Source: Agapetus fuscipes (taxonomy: Eukaryota; Arthropoda; Insecta; Trichoptera; Glossosomatidae). From it: a DNA stretch of 64,000 nucleotides. The first letter of the stretch is position 1; each line of letters begins with the position of its first letter. The notes under the pieces are model-generated. The model had not been told where the DNA came from, searched no databases, and worked only from the letters and a program-made list of their open reading frames with translations. Shown one piece after another: positions 32,573 to 45,113 of the stretch. Where the stretch lies: the NCBI GenBank assembly GCA_951799405.1, contig OX637334.1, positions 14,012,001-14,076,000 on the forward strand, given 5' to 3'. The translations under genes and the position numbers were made by a program.

Positions 32573-34767
32573 CCCTTTCAGTCCTGACCATATTTCTACA
32601 TAAAAAAAAAAATATTTTTAATGTGGATTTTTTTATTTATATTTTTTTAAATTTTTTCCAATATTTTTTTTTTTTTTAGTGTTAAAATTATAGATTTTAT
32701 GCCATGTATGTTTAAACATACACTAGGATTCAAGGGGTATAAAAAGTTGACCAATGGTTGAGTAATATATTGTGTGGTGGTACTAAAACAATATTGGTGG
32801 TATTGGTAAATCATTTACATTTTATTTCATATTTTACAATAGACATAACAAATAGTTAATTATGCATATTCAATTTAAGTTACTTTATATAAATATACCA
32901 CTGTAAGGTCAATTAGGTGAAAGACTATTCTAAGGTAATAGCGTTTCGAGCGGATGTCGGTCCGGTACAGCTCCAACAACATATTGTGAAGGTCAACGCC
33001 TCCCATGAATTTGTTGTAGCTGGACACAATCATTGGGCATGGAACATCTATAAACGCCTTGGCAGCATGTGACCAACGACACACAGTTCCAATTGGTTCC
33101 ACCCCAACATACGATGATGTCAAATGCACCGGCTTACTATCAAGCCATTTTACAGCAATGATACCGTTAGCGACATCAGACTTGTGGTCATATGATCCTC
33201 GACCCAGTCTCTTCAGCTCTGCATCACTTTTCAGAGTGCATCCTGCTAAGCAATTGCTGCGGACTGTGCCGACTGACCATATACCCAAAGACTTTAATTT
33301 GGCCATCAGTGCATGGGAAGTAAACCAGTTATCACAGGAGACTTTGAAATTTTTATTTGTCAGAATGTTTCGACAAAGTCGCATTATAATGTCACCACTG
33401 ATTCCCAGTGCTGACCTCTCACCCACTGCGGTATCTTTACCCGTATAAATTTCAAAGTCGTAGATGAATCCACTAGCCCCTGCACGGGCGAACACTTTGA
33501 TGCCCCATTTGTGTGGTTTTTTTTTATCTCTTGACATAGCATCGCAAATTATAGGTATTCTCACAGCCTGCTGCCAGAATAGGCGCAGTTGTGGCAACGG
33601 ATAAAAACCCATCATTATATGCATGCCAAGAAATGACTATCTCAGCTTTTGAGGTGTTGACAGACCTACCAGTTCTCTGCACCGAATATAAATTGGTCTG
33701 CTGGGCCATATTTTCAATTATTGTATCATCTACAAATAATTGAAAATATTCCAGCGACGTTAAAATTTTAATGGGTTGAGAAAAACTGGCAGTGCACGTT
33801 GTGTCGGGGATATCCAAGTCACGGTGTCGCCAGCGTACTTCTGTCCGCAACGAATGGGCCTGATGTTGTCCATCACCTTCCACCGCATTTGCTTCTTCCT
33901 CCTGGTCAACATCACTAAGTGCCTGAAAAGAAATAAATAGTAACGGTTATAATATCATCCACAAATAAAATAGAAATTGGAACCATAGAAAACCTATTTT
34001 AGAGGAATTTAGTCAATGTCAATGCAGTTCAATCTGTGATTAATTATAAAGATATAAAAGTACCGATTTATAGCTAATTTGTTGAGATAAATGAATTTTG
34101 AATAAAATGAGGATTTTTCTATAGCTAAATAAAAAAATAAAAATACTAACGTTTATTTCAATGGGCATCCCAATTATCTGGCTCAACTCGTCTTCAGCCA
34201 ACTCCTGGTCCCCGTTTTCGATCCTTGGCTCCCCAGGTTGTAATTTCGTCATCCCCATCTTCATCTTCAAGTTCTACATCTGATGCGTTTCCATTCAAAC
34301 ACATAATAATCTCTCGAATAGAGTAAGACATCTGAAAAAATAAAATAGTACGGCGGTTAAAAATGACCTCATAATCCTGGTGTATGTTCAAACATACATG
34401 TTATTTTGTATACAAAAAAAAGTACTAAAAAACATAGAACTTGCAATAAATTATATACTGTTGGATAGCTTATGAACTAAGGAACACGCTAAAAATGATT
34501 TTTTTTTCAATTGAAAGTATAATTACCTTGAAAATTGACGATTTCGAGGGGAAGAATTGTCAGAGTTGAAACGCAAGCCGACTTGACAGTTGACAGACGT
34601 TATGGTGGTTAAAATGCAGGCAGGAAACATAAAGAAAAAATAAAACGCTGTAAGCAAGAATACCAGCTAGCAAATAAAAAAAACCCCACGCCTCTATGAG
34701 TTTTGTACCTACCATAATAAATTTTTGAAATCTGTGTATGTTTAAACATACACACGGTCTGAAAGGG
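32573..34767. mobile_element. piggyBac-type transposon, 2,195 bp, degenerate
   Basis: Ends CCCTTTCAG at 32,573 and CTGAAAGGG ending at 34,767. TTAA abuts the left end; the right flank is TTGT, apparently a mutated TTAA. The broken transposase lies inside. Palindromes TGTATGTTTAAACATACA occur at 32,705-32,722 and 34,735-34,752, with a near-copy at 34,381-34,398. Confidence 0.85.
32875..34331 (-). pseudogene. piggyBac transposase, frameshifted and truncated
   Basis: Minus strand. The start MSYSIREIIMCLNGN follows a TTTTTTCAG acceptor. An acidic N-terminus then shifts frame near 34,235-34,260. It runs to a GTTAGT donor at ~34,148 and resumes after TCTTTTCAG at 33,923. A second one-base shift near 33,638 separates NTSKAEI from FLGMHIMMGFYPLPQLRLFW. 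The DDE core shows KPHKWGIKVFARAG, YDFEIYTG, CDNWFTS (catalytic Asp) and GGVDLHN (catalytic Asp). It stops at YLYKVT, before the usual C-terminal Cys-rich domain. Two frameshifts and the missing end make an active protein unlikely. Family members cut at TTAA sites. Confidence 0.85.
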
Positions 34768-35500
34768 TTGTAAAAGTATTATAACGATCGTCAATTATTA
34801 ATACTGGAAGATATTTTAGTGATCAAACATTAGAAGTAAATAAAATAATTATGAAAATAAACATGTGAAAGGAATTGCATACTGTCTATTAGGTTAAATT
34901 TGTAGTCAAGCATAAACATATGAATTTTGTGAGCACTTAACTATTTAGGTAGGTATTAAAAAGGATTAGCAAATTTTAGACGCACTTTCAAACACAAATA
35001 TTTGTACAAATGTGGTTTTTATAAATGTAGTCACTCGAATACTAAACTTTTTGTGTGGTCACATTTTGTTTCTTATTAACTAATATTGTCTTAACCATTT
35101 AACGCATTTAACTTTCTTTTTAATATGCAAATTAGTTCCCTTTTTTGAATAAGGGCGATAGTTAATTTTGAAAATCATAATTGGAGTTGGGATAAAAAAT
35201 TGCAATGTCACGTTGCTGAGTTGCTAATAAAATTTTGTAATTGGTTGCTTAAGACTCTTGTTACGCGGACGTGTGACATCACTCAGAAAAGAAATTTGAA
35301 ATGTTCCGACTCCATTATGAAGACTTTGAGCTGCACAAAAACTGTTACTAGCACATTCAAACAGGATGGGTTTGAGATGACCTTGAGCTTGTTTTGAAAT
35401 TCTTTATTCATCTCCCAGCTCCAACTTTTTAAAAAATCTTCTTTTGCTTTTATCCAGAGGATTAGTTTGCAGCAAAAATCCACACTTGATCTGCAACTCC
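34768..35500. other. No gene recognised
   Basis: AT-rich; nothing supported. Confidence 0.4.
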
Positions 35501-35539
35501 CGACTGTCCAGGTTTTGAAGTCTCAACGGACGTTGGTAG

Positions 35540-35665
35540 ATCTTATTGTATCTATTTGAGGACAGAACCAACAACTCGCCACATGCGACCCCTTCGGGGA
35601 TAACGCGGCAAGAAGTTACACTATATGTGTAGCTTAGTTGCGTTGCGTTACCAAATAAAACATGG
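35540..35665 (+). repeat. Dispersed repeat with GCGACCCCTTCGGGGATAACGC
   Basis: The block through AAGAAGTTACACTATATGTG is echoed at 50,520-50,640 (AAAGGTTGCACTGTATGTGCAGC) and 31,300-31,400 (TTCGGGGACAACGC). Confidence 0.45.
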
Positions 35666-35764
35666 AAGTGTGTAAACAGCTGATGGATTTTGTATGGTAC
35701 AGGGATCAGCTGTTGACTACCACCATTTTTAATTGTCTGTCATCTTCAAATAAATGCGATAAAA

Positions 35765-36095
35765 TTACCGATGCCCGTTGAGATTGCAGGTTCTGGTTGT
35801 TTTCAGCTCTACATTTTTCCTGCCACCCATATCCTCACAAACATCGTAGATGTGCTTTAGAGTCTTAGTCTTCTTCATCATGCAAAACCTTCTTCTAAAG
35901 TTCAACCACTCCATCCCGCCACCTTGATCTGGGTCTTCCCACTGCCCTGCGTCCATTAGGGTCTGTCATCACAGCTTTCCTCTTCATGCTCTGATGGTCT
36001 ATTTGCTGTACGCGGCCCAAGAAATGAAGTCTGCTGAGTTGTATGAAACAGACCACATTGACATTTTCATTTGGCTCATGAATATTTTTCATCAA
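35765..36095 (-). pseudogene. LINE C-terminal remnant
   Basis: The minus strand reads LSRLHFLGRVQQIDHQSMKR, then VMTDPNGRRAVGRPRSRW. This is the GHxxxxDxxxxxK...GRPRxRW block at the C-terminus of LINE proteins. It shifts frame and ends in MGGRKNVEL-like text. Confidence 0.7.
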
Positions 36096-36099
36096 GGAA

Positions 36100-37900
36100 A
36101 CTGAAATTATTCAAATGCTTAAAAAAATATTATGAAAAAACTATTATGTCTGCTTAACCTATATTAAATAAAAAGTGCTATGGATACTTTTAAAACTTTG
36201 AAAATATTTGACGTAGCTAAAATTGTGTAGGTAACATGCTAACAAATCTATGCTTAAAATAAAATGGAACTAACTTTAATTAGGTTATGTGTTTTAGCTA
36301 TCTAATTATCCAAATTCTAAATATTAGTGTGTAAAAAAACATAGACAGTGAATTAAACATAGCAATTATAAATGTTTTTCACATAAAAAACAGAAAATTA
36401 GCTCCACGAGTTATATATTATACAAATAATGCATTATTTCAATTGTATTACTTACTAATTCTTACTTACTTAATTCACAATTATTTTGTTAGATATATGT
36501 TTACTTTTTTTAGATAGAAAAGGTTTTGAATAAACACTTTTTGAAATCACAACAGATGGTGTTTTTACCAATTCAAAGTTAAAATATGAAATATTGATTA
36601 TTTCACAGAATATCAATGTGATCTTATTTTGCAATTCATTGGTCTCATTTCTTCTGAGGTTTATACGATAACATTAATTTACTTTTTGGCTCAGCGTAGA
36701 CTCGAACCGTTTAATTACATTTTTTTAAATAATTTGATTTTGATCATTACAAGTAACAGAAGTACTGCTTAATGAATTTAAATTTATTTTCCCTTTCATT
36801 AAACGAGTACTTTTTTATTATTTCATACAATTTAAACTATTAAACGGAGCCCTTAGATTAACTAAATAAAATTTAAAAATAAATCTTAACCAATTAAACA
36901 CTAGAACCTTGCCTTGTGCCTAAATTTCTAGTAGAAAGTATACACAGAAAAATGTATTAGGCATACTTTATTATTTTTTTTAAATATCCAAAAACGAGGT
37001 CTGCACATTCAAAAAATCTTTCATCTGGAGGTATTAGGTACCTACAGGTTGTCAGGCATAGTACATAAAAAATGGATTACAGATAATCAGGTTTATTTTT
37101 ATTTTACAGCATTGTAGATTCAGGACAATGGTGGTTTTTCCCTCAGTTTAAAAGTGCAGACTTCTCTGTGTTAATTTTGCATCTGAAATGTGTGTACTTT
37201 CTGCAGTATTGAATATTCTTACTATCTAACCTACGCCTTGTAACTTAAATATTTTCTAGGACTTTAGATGTAATGCTCATTAAAGAAGTATCATAAAATA
37301 TTAACGTATAGTGTGTTTTTACCTTTGTAAAGATGAAAAATTATTCAATTTATAATTCCTAAATTTCTTATGGTAATTTTTCATTTTTCATTATTCGGGA
37401 TATCACTACAACCAACAGAGAGATAAAACATCAAGGAAAACCAATAACAGGCATCCACAAAAATATGAATTAATATAAAAAACAAAAATATGAATTAATA
37501 TAAAAAACAAAAATATGCTTGAGGTCTCATGAGAGAGTTACGGAGTATTATTAACTAACTATAGATGTGTTCTTTGCTTTAATATAATTTGGTTGTACTT
37601 CTATTTTATTTTGTTTTTAATTTATGAGTATATTTATTGATGAATACCTATCATAAAGCGCCCTTGAGGTTGTGTGGACAATACGGCGCTTTGGACAATT
37701 ATCTAATAAATAGATAAATAAAACAAGTAAGTAGGTACTTACGCATACATGTTTCAGGTCAGAAAATTACATTTTTTACACCATTCGTACATTTTTATCA
37801 TTTTATACCAATGAGCTAAAAAACTGACCCAATTTATAGATATTTAGATAGTACTCAATGTAGTACTCATACACATAGTCAAAGCTGCAAAAAATTATTA
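36100..37900. other. No gene recognised
   Basis: AT-rich; a short direct duplication (AAAAATATGAATTAATATAAAAAAC) at ~37,450-37,515 is the only structure noted. Confidence 0.4.
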
Positions 37901-37904
37901 ACAA

Positions 37905-38110
37905 TTAAGATTCACCCTTCAGGCACGTACACGAGCAACCATATTGTGCAAGTGTGCACAACATGCTGCAAGTATACTTACAAAGAAACCCAAAGCTCTG
38001 ATAAAAATAATCTCTGCAAGTCTTGCTGCCTCTCCCTGAAACATCCTGGCATTGGCAAATAGGAATCGTTTTACAGTACGGGTACTTAGCTTCATACCAA
38101 CCCTATTAGT
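37905..38110 (-). repeat. TTAGA-tailed dispersed repeat, diverged
   Basis: The plus strand carries GATTCACCCTTCAGGCACG, TGTGCACAACATGCTGC, CTTGCTGCCTCTCCCTGAAAC and CATTGGCAAATAGG in inverted family order. Confidence 0.6.
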
Positions 38111-38439
38111 TAAGGAATTAATATATTAAAAATATAGGTGCCAACATTTCTAAGCCTTTAAAAGTAATGTGAATTTAAAATGCCTTCCTTGTTTACGCCT
38201 TTCTGACACAAATAAAAAGTATTGTCTACTTGCTTTGTGATTATAGAGTTTGAGAGAATCACAAACACTGCATGTACTGTATCTGTCAGCTGACAGTTAT
38301 CCACATATATTTACCAATCTTACTAGCAACTACAATAACGCAAACAAAATATACATGACTGTGAGATGTGGTATTTCTTTTGACATTTAACAGTGCTAAA
38401 GGTTACCTTATAATCCTATATAACACCTCTCTACCCTAA

Positions 38440-38580
38440 AAAAACAAGTCTAATCTAATCTAAGTTGCAAAGATATGTAACATTGGAGATTTACATTATA
38501 TGCATTCTCACAACCAAACATGTACAAGTTCGCGCTTGTACATGCCTCATGTGAACCTACAACATAAAAAGTGCTAGTAT
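38440..38580 (-). repeat. TTAGA-tailed dispersed repeat, 3' half
   Basis: Begins with TCTAATCTAATCTAAGTTGCAAAG (inverted tail) and continues to CATGCCTCATGTGAACCTAC. Confidence 0.8.
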
Positions 38581-38737
38581 TTATACAGGATAGCGCCACA
38601 CTCTTCCTTAGTATTAATTTTGAAATGGAATTTAACAATATAAGGGGCCAGCAGGTGCGTGCATAGGGTAAAGGCAAATATATTTGGGAATAAATATTTT
38701 CTGCCATTCCTTTAAAATAACTCATTTGATAAGTATT

Positions 38738-38905
38738 AAAAAAAAAATTGAAATGGTAAAACATGGTTTTAATTCACTTTATTCTTTTTGTTTGTAAAAA
38801 AAGAATAAAGTGAATGAAAACCATGTTTTACCATTTCAAATTTTTTTAAATATTTAAAAAATGGACTTCCACTGTGTTAACAGATCAACACCAAAAAATA
38901 TAACT
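38738..38905. mobile_element. Fold-back MITE, second copy of the 13.7-kb family
   Basis: Inverted arms AAATTGAAATGGTAAAACATGG and partner surround a short loop of A/T. The outer flank CACTGTGTTAACAGATCAACACC is the inverted match of 13,710-13,733. Confidence 0.8.
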
Positions 38906-40130
38906 CATTTGAAATTGTCTCAAGTGCTAACGATGGCTCTAATCGAACTTAAATTTTGAATTTTAAATCTCAATATCAAGTTTAAATGCATTTTTTACGA
39001 TATATTGCCAACCTATTAGGCGCATGTGCCTTTACAGGATGCACGCTCCTGGGGGCCAGTGAGACCTAAAGGAAGTGTTAGTAAAATTGGTGAAGACAGG
39101 AGTCAGGCCGGGGTGTTCCAAACTTGGCTTAGGAACATTATACTGAATGAAAAAGATTAACTTGTGGAAATCTTTTTTTTCAGTTTAAAGTCACATAAGC
39201 TAGCATTAAAACACCACACTCTTCTTAGCTTTTTAAAGATTTCATTTTTATGACTATACCTAGATATTTATCAAATCCCTAAGCTAAGACAACAATATAA
39301 CTTACATAAAAAGCTCAAATATTGTATAAAACCTACTTATGTAATGAAATACACTTAATTTATAAACTAGTGCCAATGTAATTACTCAATATTTAATGTA
39401 TAACTATAGAACCGTGTAAAACTTTGTTCATAACGTAACAAACTATGAGGTAATAAACTTTTGAGAAACAAAATATTGTACATTCATTATCATAGAAGTA
39501 AGTTTTAGATGAATGAATAGAAAGCAGAGGAAGGAACTTGTTAAGTGTGGCATTAAAGGAAGATGTGTGATGGGAATGATTGGGAGAATGTAAGTAATTA
39601 AAGGGTCTCGAACAATGGAAGACTGGTGGTATACAATAAGAAGTGAGATGTGGACAGTAAATGAAAGCAGTTAAAAGTATGTTCAGTAATTCTATGCTTA
39701 AGAGGATTGACTAGTGAGAATCTGAATTATAGTTCTGGTTTATGTATGAGCATTATATAAAGGAAGAATGATTCAGGTATCTAGAAAAATAACAATGAAT
39801 GACTGACAAAAGGGTAAATAAAGGAAATATCAAAGGTAAGGGGAAGATCAAGGAAGAAATGGATTGATCAATCAGTCAATTTTTTTTTCTTATCCAGTGC
39901 CGGTTCGGAAGGCTAGTAGTGTGGGGATAAATGGCAACCTTTCACACAGTTTGTCCAGTAATCCATATACAGAACAGGTAGAATGTGTTGTGTCTGAAAT
40001 TGGCCATAAGCTAGATTGCAAATGACTGGAGTCTACAGAGTGAGAAAAAGAGAAATGAGTGCATGAATGGATTGATGATTGTTGAGGAGGTGAAAGAAGT
40101 GTGCAAGGAAAGTACTAAGTGCACTGGATC
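38906..40130. other. No gene recognised
   Basis: Sequence with LINE-like scraps near 39,890-39,990 (GTGCCGGTTCGGAAGGC); no frame supported. Confidence 0.35.
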
Positions 40131-40134
40131 GTTC

Positions 40135-40260
40135 TACTGACCTCTTCCTTCACGATCTGCCATCATAGCTATCCTCTCCATTTGCTGGATGTGTCCCAGC
40201 CCATGCACGCTGCTGACTTTTATTGCCTGGACCACATCAACGTCTTGGTAAAGTTATGAG
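40135..40260 (-). pseudogene. LINE C-terminal remnant
   Basis: Plus-strand text ATCCTCTCCATTTGCTGGATGTGTCCCAGCCCATGCA and GACTTTTATTGCCTGGACCACATCAACGTC matches, in the same order, the LINE tail at 44,590-44,720. Confidence 0.6.
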
Positions 40261-41831
40261 TTGTACAATCTTCACTATAAGTTCCCGACTTTTATTGAAA
40301 CACAAATACAGCAAAAAAAAATTCATTCTTTGAAATGGAGTGAGTAACGTTCGGTCAATATCTTTGTTCCAGAAGCAAATTTGAGGGCAGATTACATGAG
40401 TGTTCTTTAGATGGTGGCTTTTACGCTGGATACAGTAGTTTTACACGTCTTATACTTCAAACTAAGTGTCATGTTTGACAGTTGGTAAAGAGGGTAGTTT
40501 TGTTGTATTGTTCTAGAAAAGAGTTACAAATTTTAGTTTAGCTATTGAAGTTCATGGTATTTTAATTGTTTAATGGCAATGACTTTGATTTATTATAAAA
40601 TGGCAGCAAATATTGTGTGAAATTTTACCTAAAAGAAGACAAATGGTGTGTGATTATAAGGAACAATTACTGTGTGCATTGGATACTGCTGGCATGACTT
40701 CAGATAACCGGCATAAAGGTCGTTCATTATTCTTGTCCCGATGCGACAAAGATGCATTTGGTACAAAACATCAAAAATGGTCAGCCCTGCAGCCGAGCGA
40801 GTCAAGATGGTGGCTTTGACTGAAATGTTTGAATAAACCAACACTGGGTTGAGTCCCGTCACGCCTGATGATAGACCCCAAGTTAACAGATGTCATTGGG
40901 TAACTATTACTTAAGAATTCATTAAATAAAATAATGTAAATATCTTTTACTAACATACAATTAATACAGGTCGGCGAATCACATTCCTCTCCACGAATTA
41001 ATTACAAAAATAGAACATTATTTTCAGATAGAAGAAAAAACTTGAGTTCATACAAATATTAATGTTTATTTTATACAAAAATTACTTCCTAAAAATACAT
41101 TTTAAAAGATATTCCCTCAAATACATTTTTTACATCCGTCTCCTATATAATACAAATGAGGATTCATTTTATTAAAGTATTTTCTTCAAATGATTAAATA
41201 AATGAAGACATACAAAACAATCAGAGAAATAAAAAACTACAAATGTCATAGTCGTATAGAACCAATGACGACAATCTAGATTTTTTTCTGAAAATCAGAG
41301 AAATATAAGAAAAAACGGGAAATCATTTTTGTATGTTTACTTACGTATTTAATTTTCACAAGAAAATTCTAGATCGTCGCCTTTGATTCTATACAACTTA
41401 TAAGATGAAATGGCAACTAACAAAATGTAAAATATCCAGGACAGCCATTTAATCACTTCGAGCACTCAAAACGTTGCACTTCAAAGTTGAAAATCTCGGG
41501 AAAATGAATGTCACAACTTTTTTCATCTACTTCATTTGTACCAACTCCATTTCAAGGTTAAATGCATTCATACCAGTGGTTTTGAACCTCATTTAACAAG
41601 AAACAGGGAAAAATTTCATTGATTTGTTTTAACCAGGACAGCCTTGATGGTTTTGGTATCATCAGCAACAACAGCATTCAGGACTATTAGTCTGTTTTCA
41701 TAACAACTTTTCCAAAAACTTTTATATGCATTTTTAACATATTTTTCTCAAGTTTTTTATCTGGGACGTGCACAGCATTTCAGTTGTAGGTAGGCAACAA
41801 TATATATATTTTCCTGACGAGTGTATCTTAA
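40261..41831. other. No gene recognised
   Basis: No coding frame supported. TTTATT at 41,065-41,070 would be a minus-strand AATAAA, possibly an original poly(A) signal of the SOSS-B gene before the piggyBac insertion; this is speculative. Confidence 0.3.
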
Positions 41832-42654
41832 CCCTTTTAGTGCCATACATATTTTACCAATATATGTGAATAATGCCAGTAAAAAAGTGCATTTTTATAG
41901 ATAATTTATATGAACAAGAGAAATATTCACCATTTCCGTTACAATTCTCCAATATTCATAATTTTTTCAAAGTTCTCTTCAGAAGATTTTATACTATGAT
42001 AATAAAAAAACAGAAATTGAATACTACATATTGAATGACAAGAAAATTACAGAAAGTATATGAAGAATGAAGAAAAACTGATTTACAAACGGGTTTTCCT
42101 ACTCAAACACCATGCAGTCATTTTTTACACATGGAGCAAATCAAGTTTGATCTTTTCACTGCACTTCTGTCCTTACTGCTGCATACCACACATCGTCGTA
42201 AATTTCGTGCTGGCAATTTTTCCAAGCCAAAAGTCGGTTTCGACAAAGTATGTGTTTCAGTTTTATTGATTGTAGAGGCATTAACTTTGTAATCATTCAT
42301 CATTCATGATAAAAGAAAAACAGCTTTGTTTTCAATTACGTGAGTATGTAATCGAAAACAAAGCTGTTTTTCTTTTCTCATTTATGTGTTTCAGCTTTAT
42401 TTTTTCCATATCCATTTTTTCTCTAGTGCACTTCAAAGAAATCAAAATTAGAAATATTAAAAAAATAATAATCACAATGTTTATGTAAAAAATATGCGAT
42501 CGAAGATAGTTAGAATGCAATATAATGAATAAAAATACGAATGCGGTAACACAACCGTCACCTGTGCGCGCCAAAAGTGAACTGTCAAAAGCAGCGCTGG
42601 CATTTTTCGGATCTAGCGATAGCAGCGCGATAGCGCTCCGTGGCACTAAAAGGG
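41832..42654. mobile_element. 823-bp deleted piggyBac element with intact TTAA flanks
   Basis: Ends CCCTTTTAGTGCCA and TGGCACTAAAAGGG are perfect inverted repeats, flanked by TTAA at 41,828-41,831 and 42,655-42,658. Minus-strand text at ~42,060-42,303 includes LRRCVVCSSKDRSAVKR and then CSMC, which resembles the Cys-rich C-terminal domain of piggyBac transposases. The DDE core has been deleted. A 30-bp-arm hairpin (42,310-42,377) lies inside. Confidence 0.9.
42310..42377. repeat. Hairpin inside the deleted piggyBac
   Basis: AAAAGAAAAACAGCTTTGTTTTC pairs with GAAAACAAAGCTGTTTTTCTTTT around a short loop. Confidence 0.8.
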
Positions 42655-42922
42655 TTAATTTACCCTTAAAGCTGTGCTGGTGAATAATTATGTATCTACT
42701 AACTGAAGTTTCAAATCATTTCATATAATATAGAATTCAAGACGTTTTATACTTCCCAACGACTATTTGCCTGTATTGAGATTTTTCCACCGTCCTCAAT
42801 TATACTTGCTGCATCACCCTTCCATGAACGACTTTCAAGTTTCCTGCAGACCACTGATTTACACCAAATATCACCACTTTTATCTATGTGAAACACTAGC
42901 TGCAATTTCTGTTAAATCCAAG

Positions 42923-43456
42923 CTATCGCAAATGTGTCTGTTTGGGCGGTGGCTTATTCTGTTCCCCCAGATATCTCTCATTTCCATGAGCCCCCCTGGG
43001 CGCAGGGCCTCCCTGCAGGGCTCTACTAGCCCCCGGAGCATAAACGCCCCCGTTATTAGTGTTGTTCCCCAGCGGAACAGCTTCCCCTTGCACGCTGGCC
43101 ACTGGTAAAGCCATGTTGGGCTCACTCATGTTCAACTGCTCATTGAAAGTCATACAGAACTCCCCGATCTTCTGAATATCCCCTCTTTTACCGGAATACA
43201 ACGTTAAGCATTGCCGCCAGACAGATGCATAGCCTCTAGTCAACCTCACGATGTCTCCGGGAGATAAGAGCTTTCCAGGTTCGTCCCATATAGACACATT
43301 GATACACGCTGTTTGGTCTGCCACTTTAAATGTGCGCACTTCTCGGTTTTCTTTTGTTATAGTCGGTAGACCGACTTCCAAGACGATGAATGTTACATTT
43401 AAATTTTTCATCCCGGGACGTAAATCTTTTATAAGAAAATACTCCAATGCACTCAT
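42923..43456 (-). CDS. SOSS complex subunit B (NABP/hSSB), ssDNA-binding protein
   Basis: A single exon of 177 residues on the minus strand. Residues ~5-105 are an OB fold of the hSSB1/hSSB2 type, with [39 protein letters not shown] and [15 protein letters not shown]. The DNA-stacking aromatics W57, Y76, W80 and Y87 match the human W55, Y74, F78 and Y85 positions, with Trp for Phe at one of them. The C-terminal third is Gly/Pro/Asn-rich and disordered, as in the family. In animals this protein binds single-stranded DNA with INTS3 and INIP in the nucleus and supports double-strand-break signalling and repair. The ATG is at the expected family start. The length is slightly short of human (about 211 residues). 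A piggyBac fragment lies 270 bases downstream. Confidence 0.93.
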   Translation of the reverse strand: MSALEYFLIKDLRPGMKNLNVTFIVLEVGLPTITKENREVRTFKVADQTACINVSIWDEPGKLLSPGDIVRLTRGYASVWRQCLTLYSGKRGDIQKIGEFCMTFNEQLNMSEPNMALPVASVQGEAVPLGNNTNNGGVYAPGASRALQGGPAPRGAHGNERYLGEQNKPPPKQTHLR

Positions 43457-43499
43457 TGTTTTTTAGTATTTGTACACTGTAATTCTACGAATATAAGTA

Positions 43500-43854
43500 A
43501 CTCATTAAAGGAGGTTATAAATTAAATTAAATAACAACGCTTGTCAATGTTTTTGACAGTTGACTTTTTTCTTCTTCTTTTGCGATGAGGTGACAGCAGT
43601 GCTGCCATCGCGTAAATTGAAAAGTAGGGATTTTTTGGAGAAAATTATATACCTACCTCCCAAATCAGTATTTAATAATGCAAATTTAATTATTTAACAA
43701 ATTTTAATATTACAAATGATCATACCATAGCATTGAAAAAAAATGATAAATATTTTTGAACAAGTAATTTTTCGCACATATTTTGTTTATTTTTTATGTT
43801 TTTTCTCTAATTAAAATGAACTAAGGAGCAATATTGTGATGTCATACATTTCTT
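43500..43854. other. Upstream flank of SOSS-B gene
   Basis: AT-rich; would hold the minus-strand promoter but no motif is convincing. Confidence 0.3.
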
Positions 43855-44105
43855 GATTTATTGGTTGATATGAGGCTGACCACCCCTACTGTAAAAAAAT
43901 GGCTCACTTTGCCAATGTCACCCCTGTTTCAGGAAAGGTTGCAATGTTGCAGTGCTTATATTTATTTGAGATTTGGGTTTTTATAATGTGGGTCCACATG
44001 CGGAATGTATAACTACGCGAACCTACACGTGTCTGCTTATGGGTATGCATTTAATATGAATCTTAAATGTAATCTATCTTTGCAACTTAGATGATAAATT
44101 ATAGA
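43855..44105 (+). repeat. TTAGA-tailed dispersed repeat, full length
   Basis: TTATTGGTTGATATGAGGCTGACCACC through CTTAGATGATAAATTATAGAT; a good reference copy with all blocks in order. Confidence 0.85.
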
Positions 44106-44439
44106 TAGGTACGACCACCCAGATAGCATTTTAAACTTGCATCTGACTTGCAACAAGTTTGATGTGTCAAAAGTGAAGGCTTGCTGCAAGTTCGCCATGG
44201 CAAGTATATACACTTGAGGCAAGTTTGAATCAAACTTTCTAGTTTCCCAGCAACAAGCTTGCAGGAACTTTGTCATAACAAAGTTCCCGCAAGCTTGTTA
44301 TGACAAATTTGCCAAATGTTTGCTTCTGCAAATCATATACATTTTTTTATAATATTTAAAAAAACAAAATTAGAATAAAAAGATAAAATATTTTAATTTT
44401 ATTTTATTTACAGTTCGCTTATAGTAGTAACAAAGTTTT

Positions 44440-44815
44440 ATAATAATCACATCATCATCATCATTGGCACAACCTCCCTCAGCAACCGCTGCCAGCGCTG
44501 TCTATCCAACGTCTTCCTCCTCCAGCCCCACTGCACGACAATCCGCCACGACTTCATCCAGCTATCTTGAACGTGGTCTTCTCACTGTCCGCCGTCCCTC
44601 CGGGTTCGTCATTACAATCGTCTTCTCCAGGCTATGATGGTCTAATTGCTGAATGTGCCCCAGCCAATGCAGTCTGTTGACCTTTATTGAGCGGACCACA
44701 TGAGCGTCCTGGTACAGCTTATACAATTCGGAGTTATATCTTCTTCGCCATGTTTCTAGTCACACTCAGGTACATTATTCCCCTAGCCCCGTTGCTTTGT
44801 CTCTCGGCTCTGTAA
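44440..44815 (-). pseudogene. LINE C-terminal remnant
   Basis: The minus strand reads VNRLHWLGHIQQLDHHSLEK and then VMTNPEGRRTVRRPRSR, like the copy at 35.8-36.1 kb. It ends near a CATCATCATCATCAT stretch that may be its tail. Confidence 0.75.
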
Positions 44816-45113
44816 CAAAAAAACAAGGATATTTTTAGTAATTATATTACAAATCTTTTATAATTAAGGATGTAATATACACTAAGTACTGATTTCATTA
44901 TAAACAGTTTTAATTTTCTTTTTAGAAATTTGTTCCACGGTACTCCGTTTTCTTAGAAATTATTAAAGCAAATATTATAAAATACCAAGATCGGATTGCC
45001 CTGTAAGGAGTTATTTATGGAAACACATAAAAATATAATATCCGATGAATAAATTTTAACTGTGTACTTATTTTTATTGCAAATAGGATGATACTTCTTT
45101 ATGGAGTCAGACG

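Noticed and set aside
33059..33448. 129-codon plus-strand frame
   Set aside because: Exact shadow of the piggyBac transposase core on the other strand.
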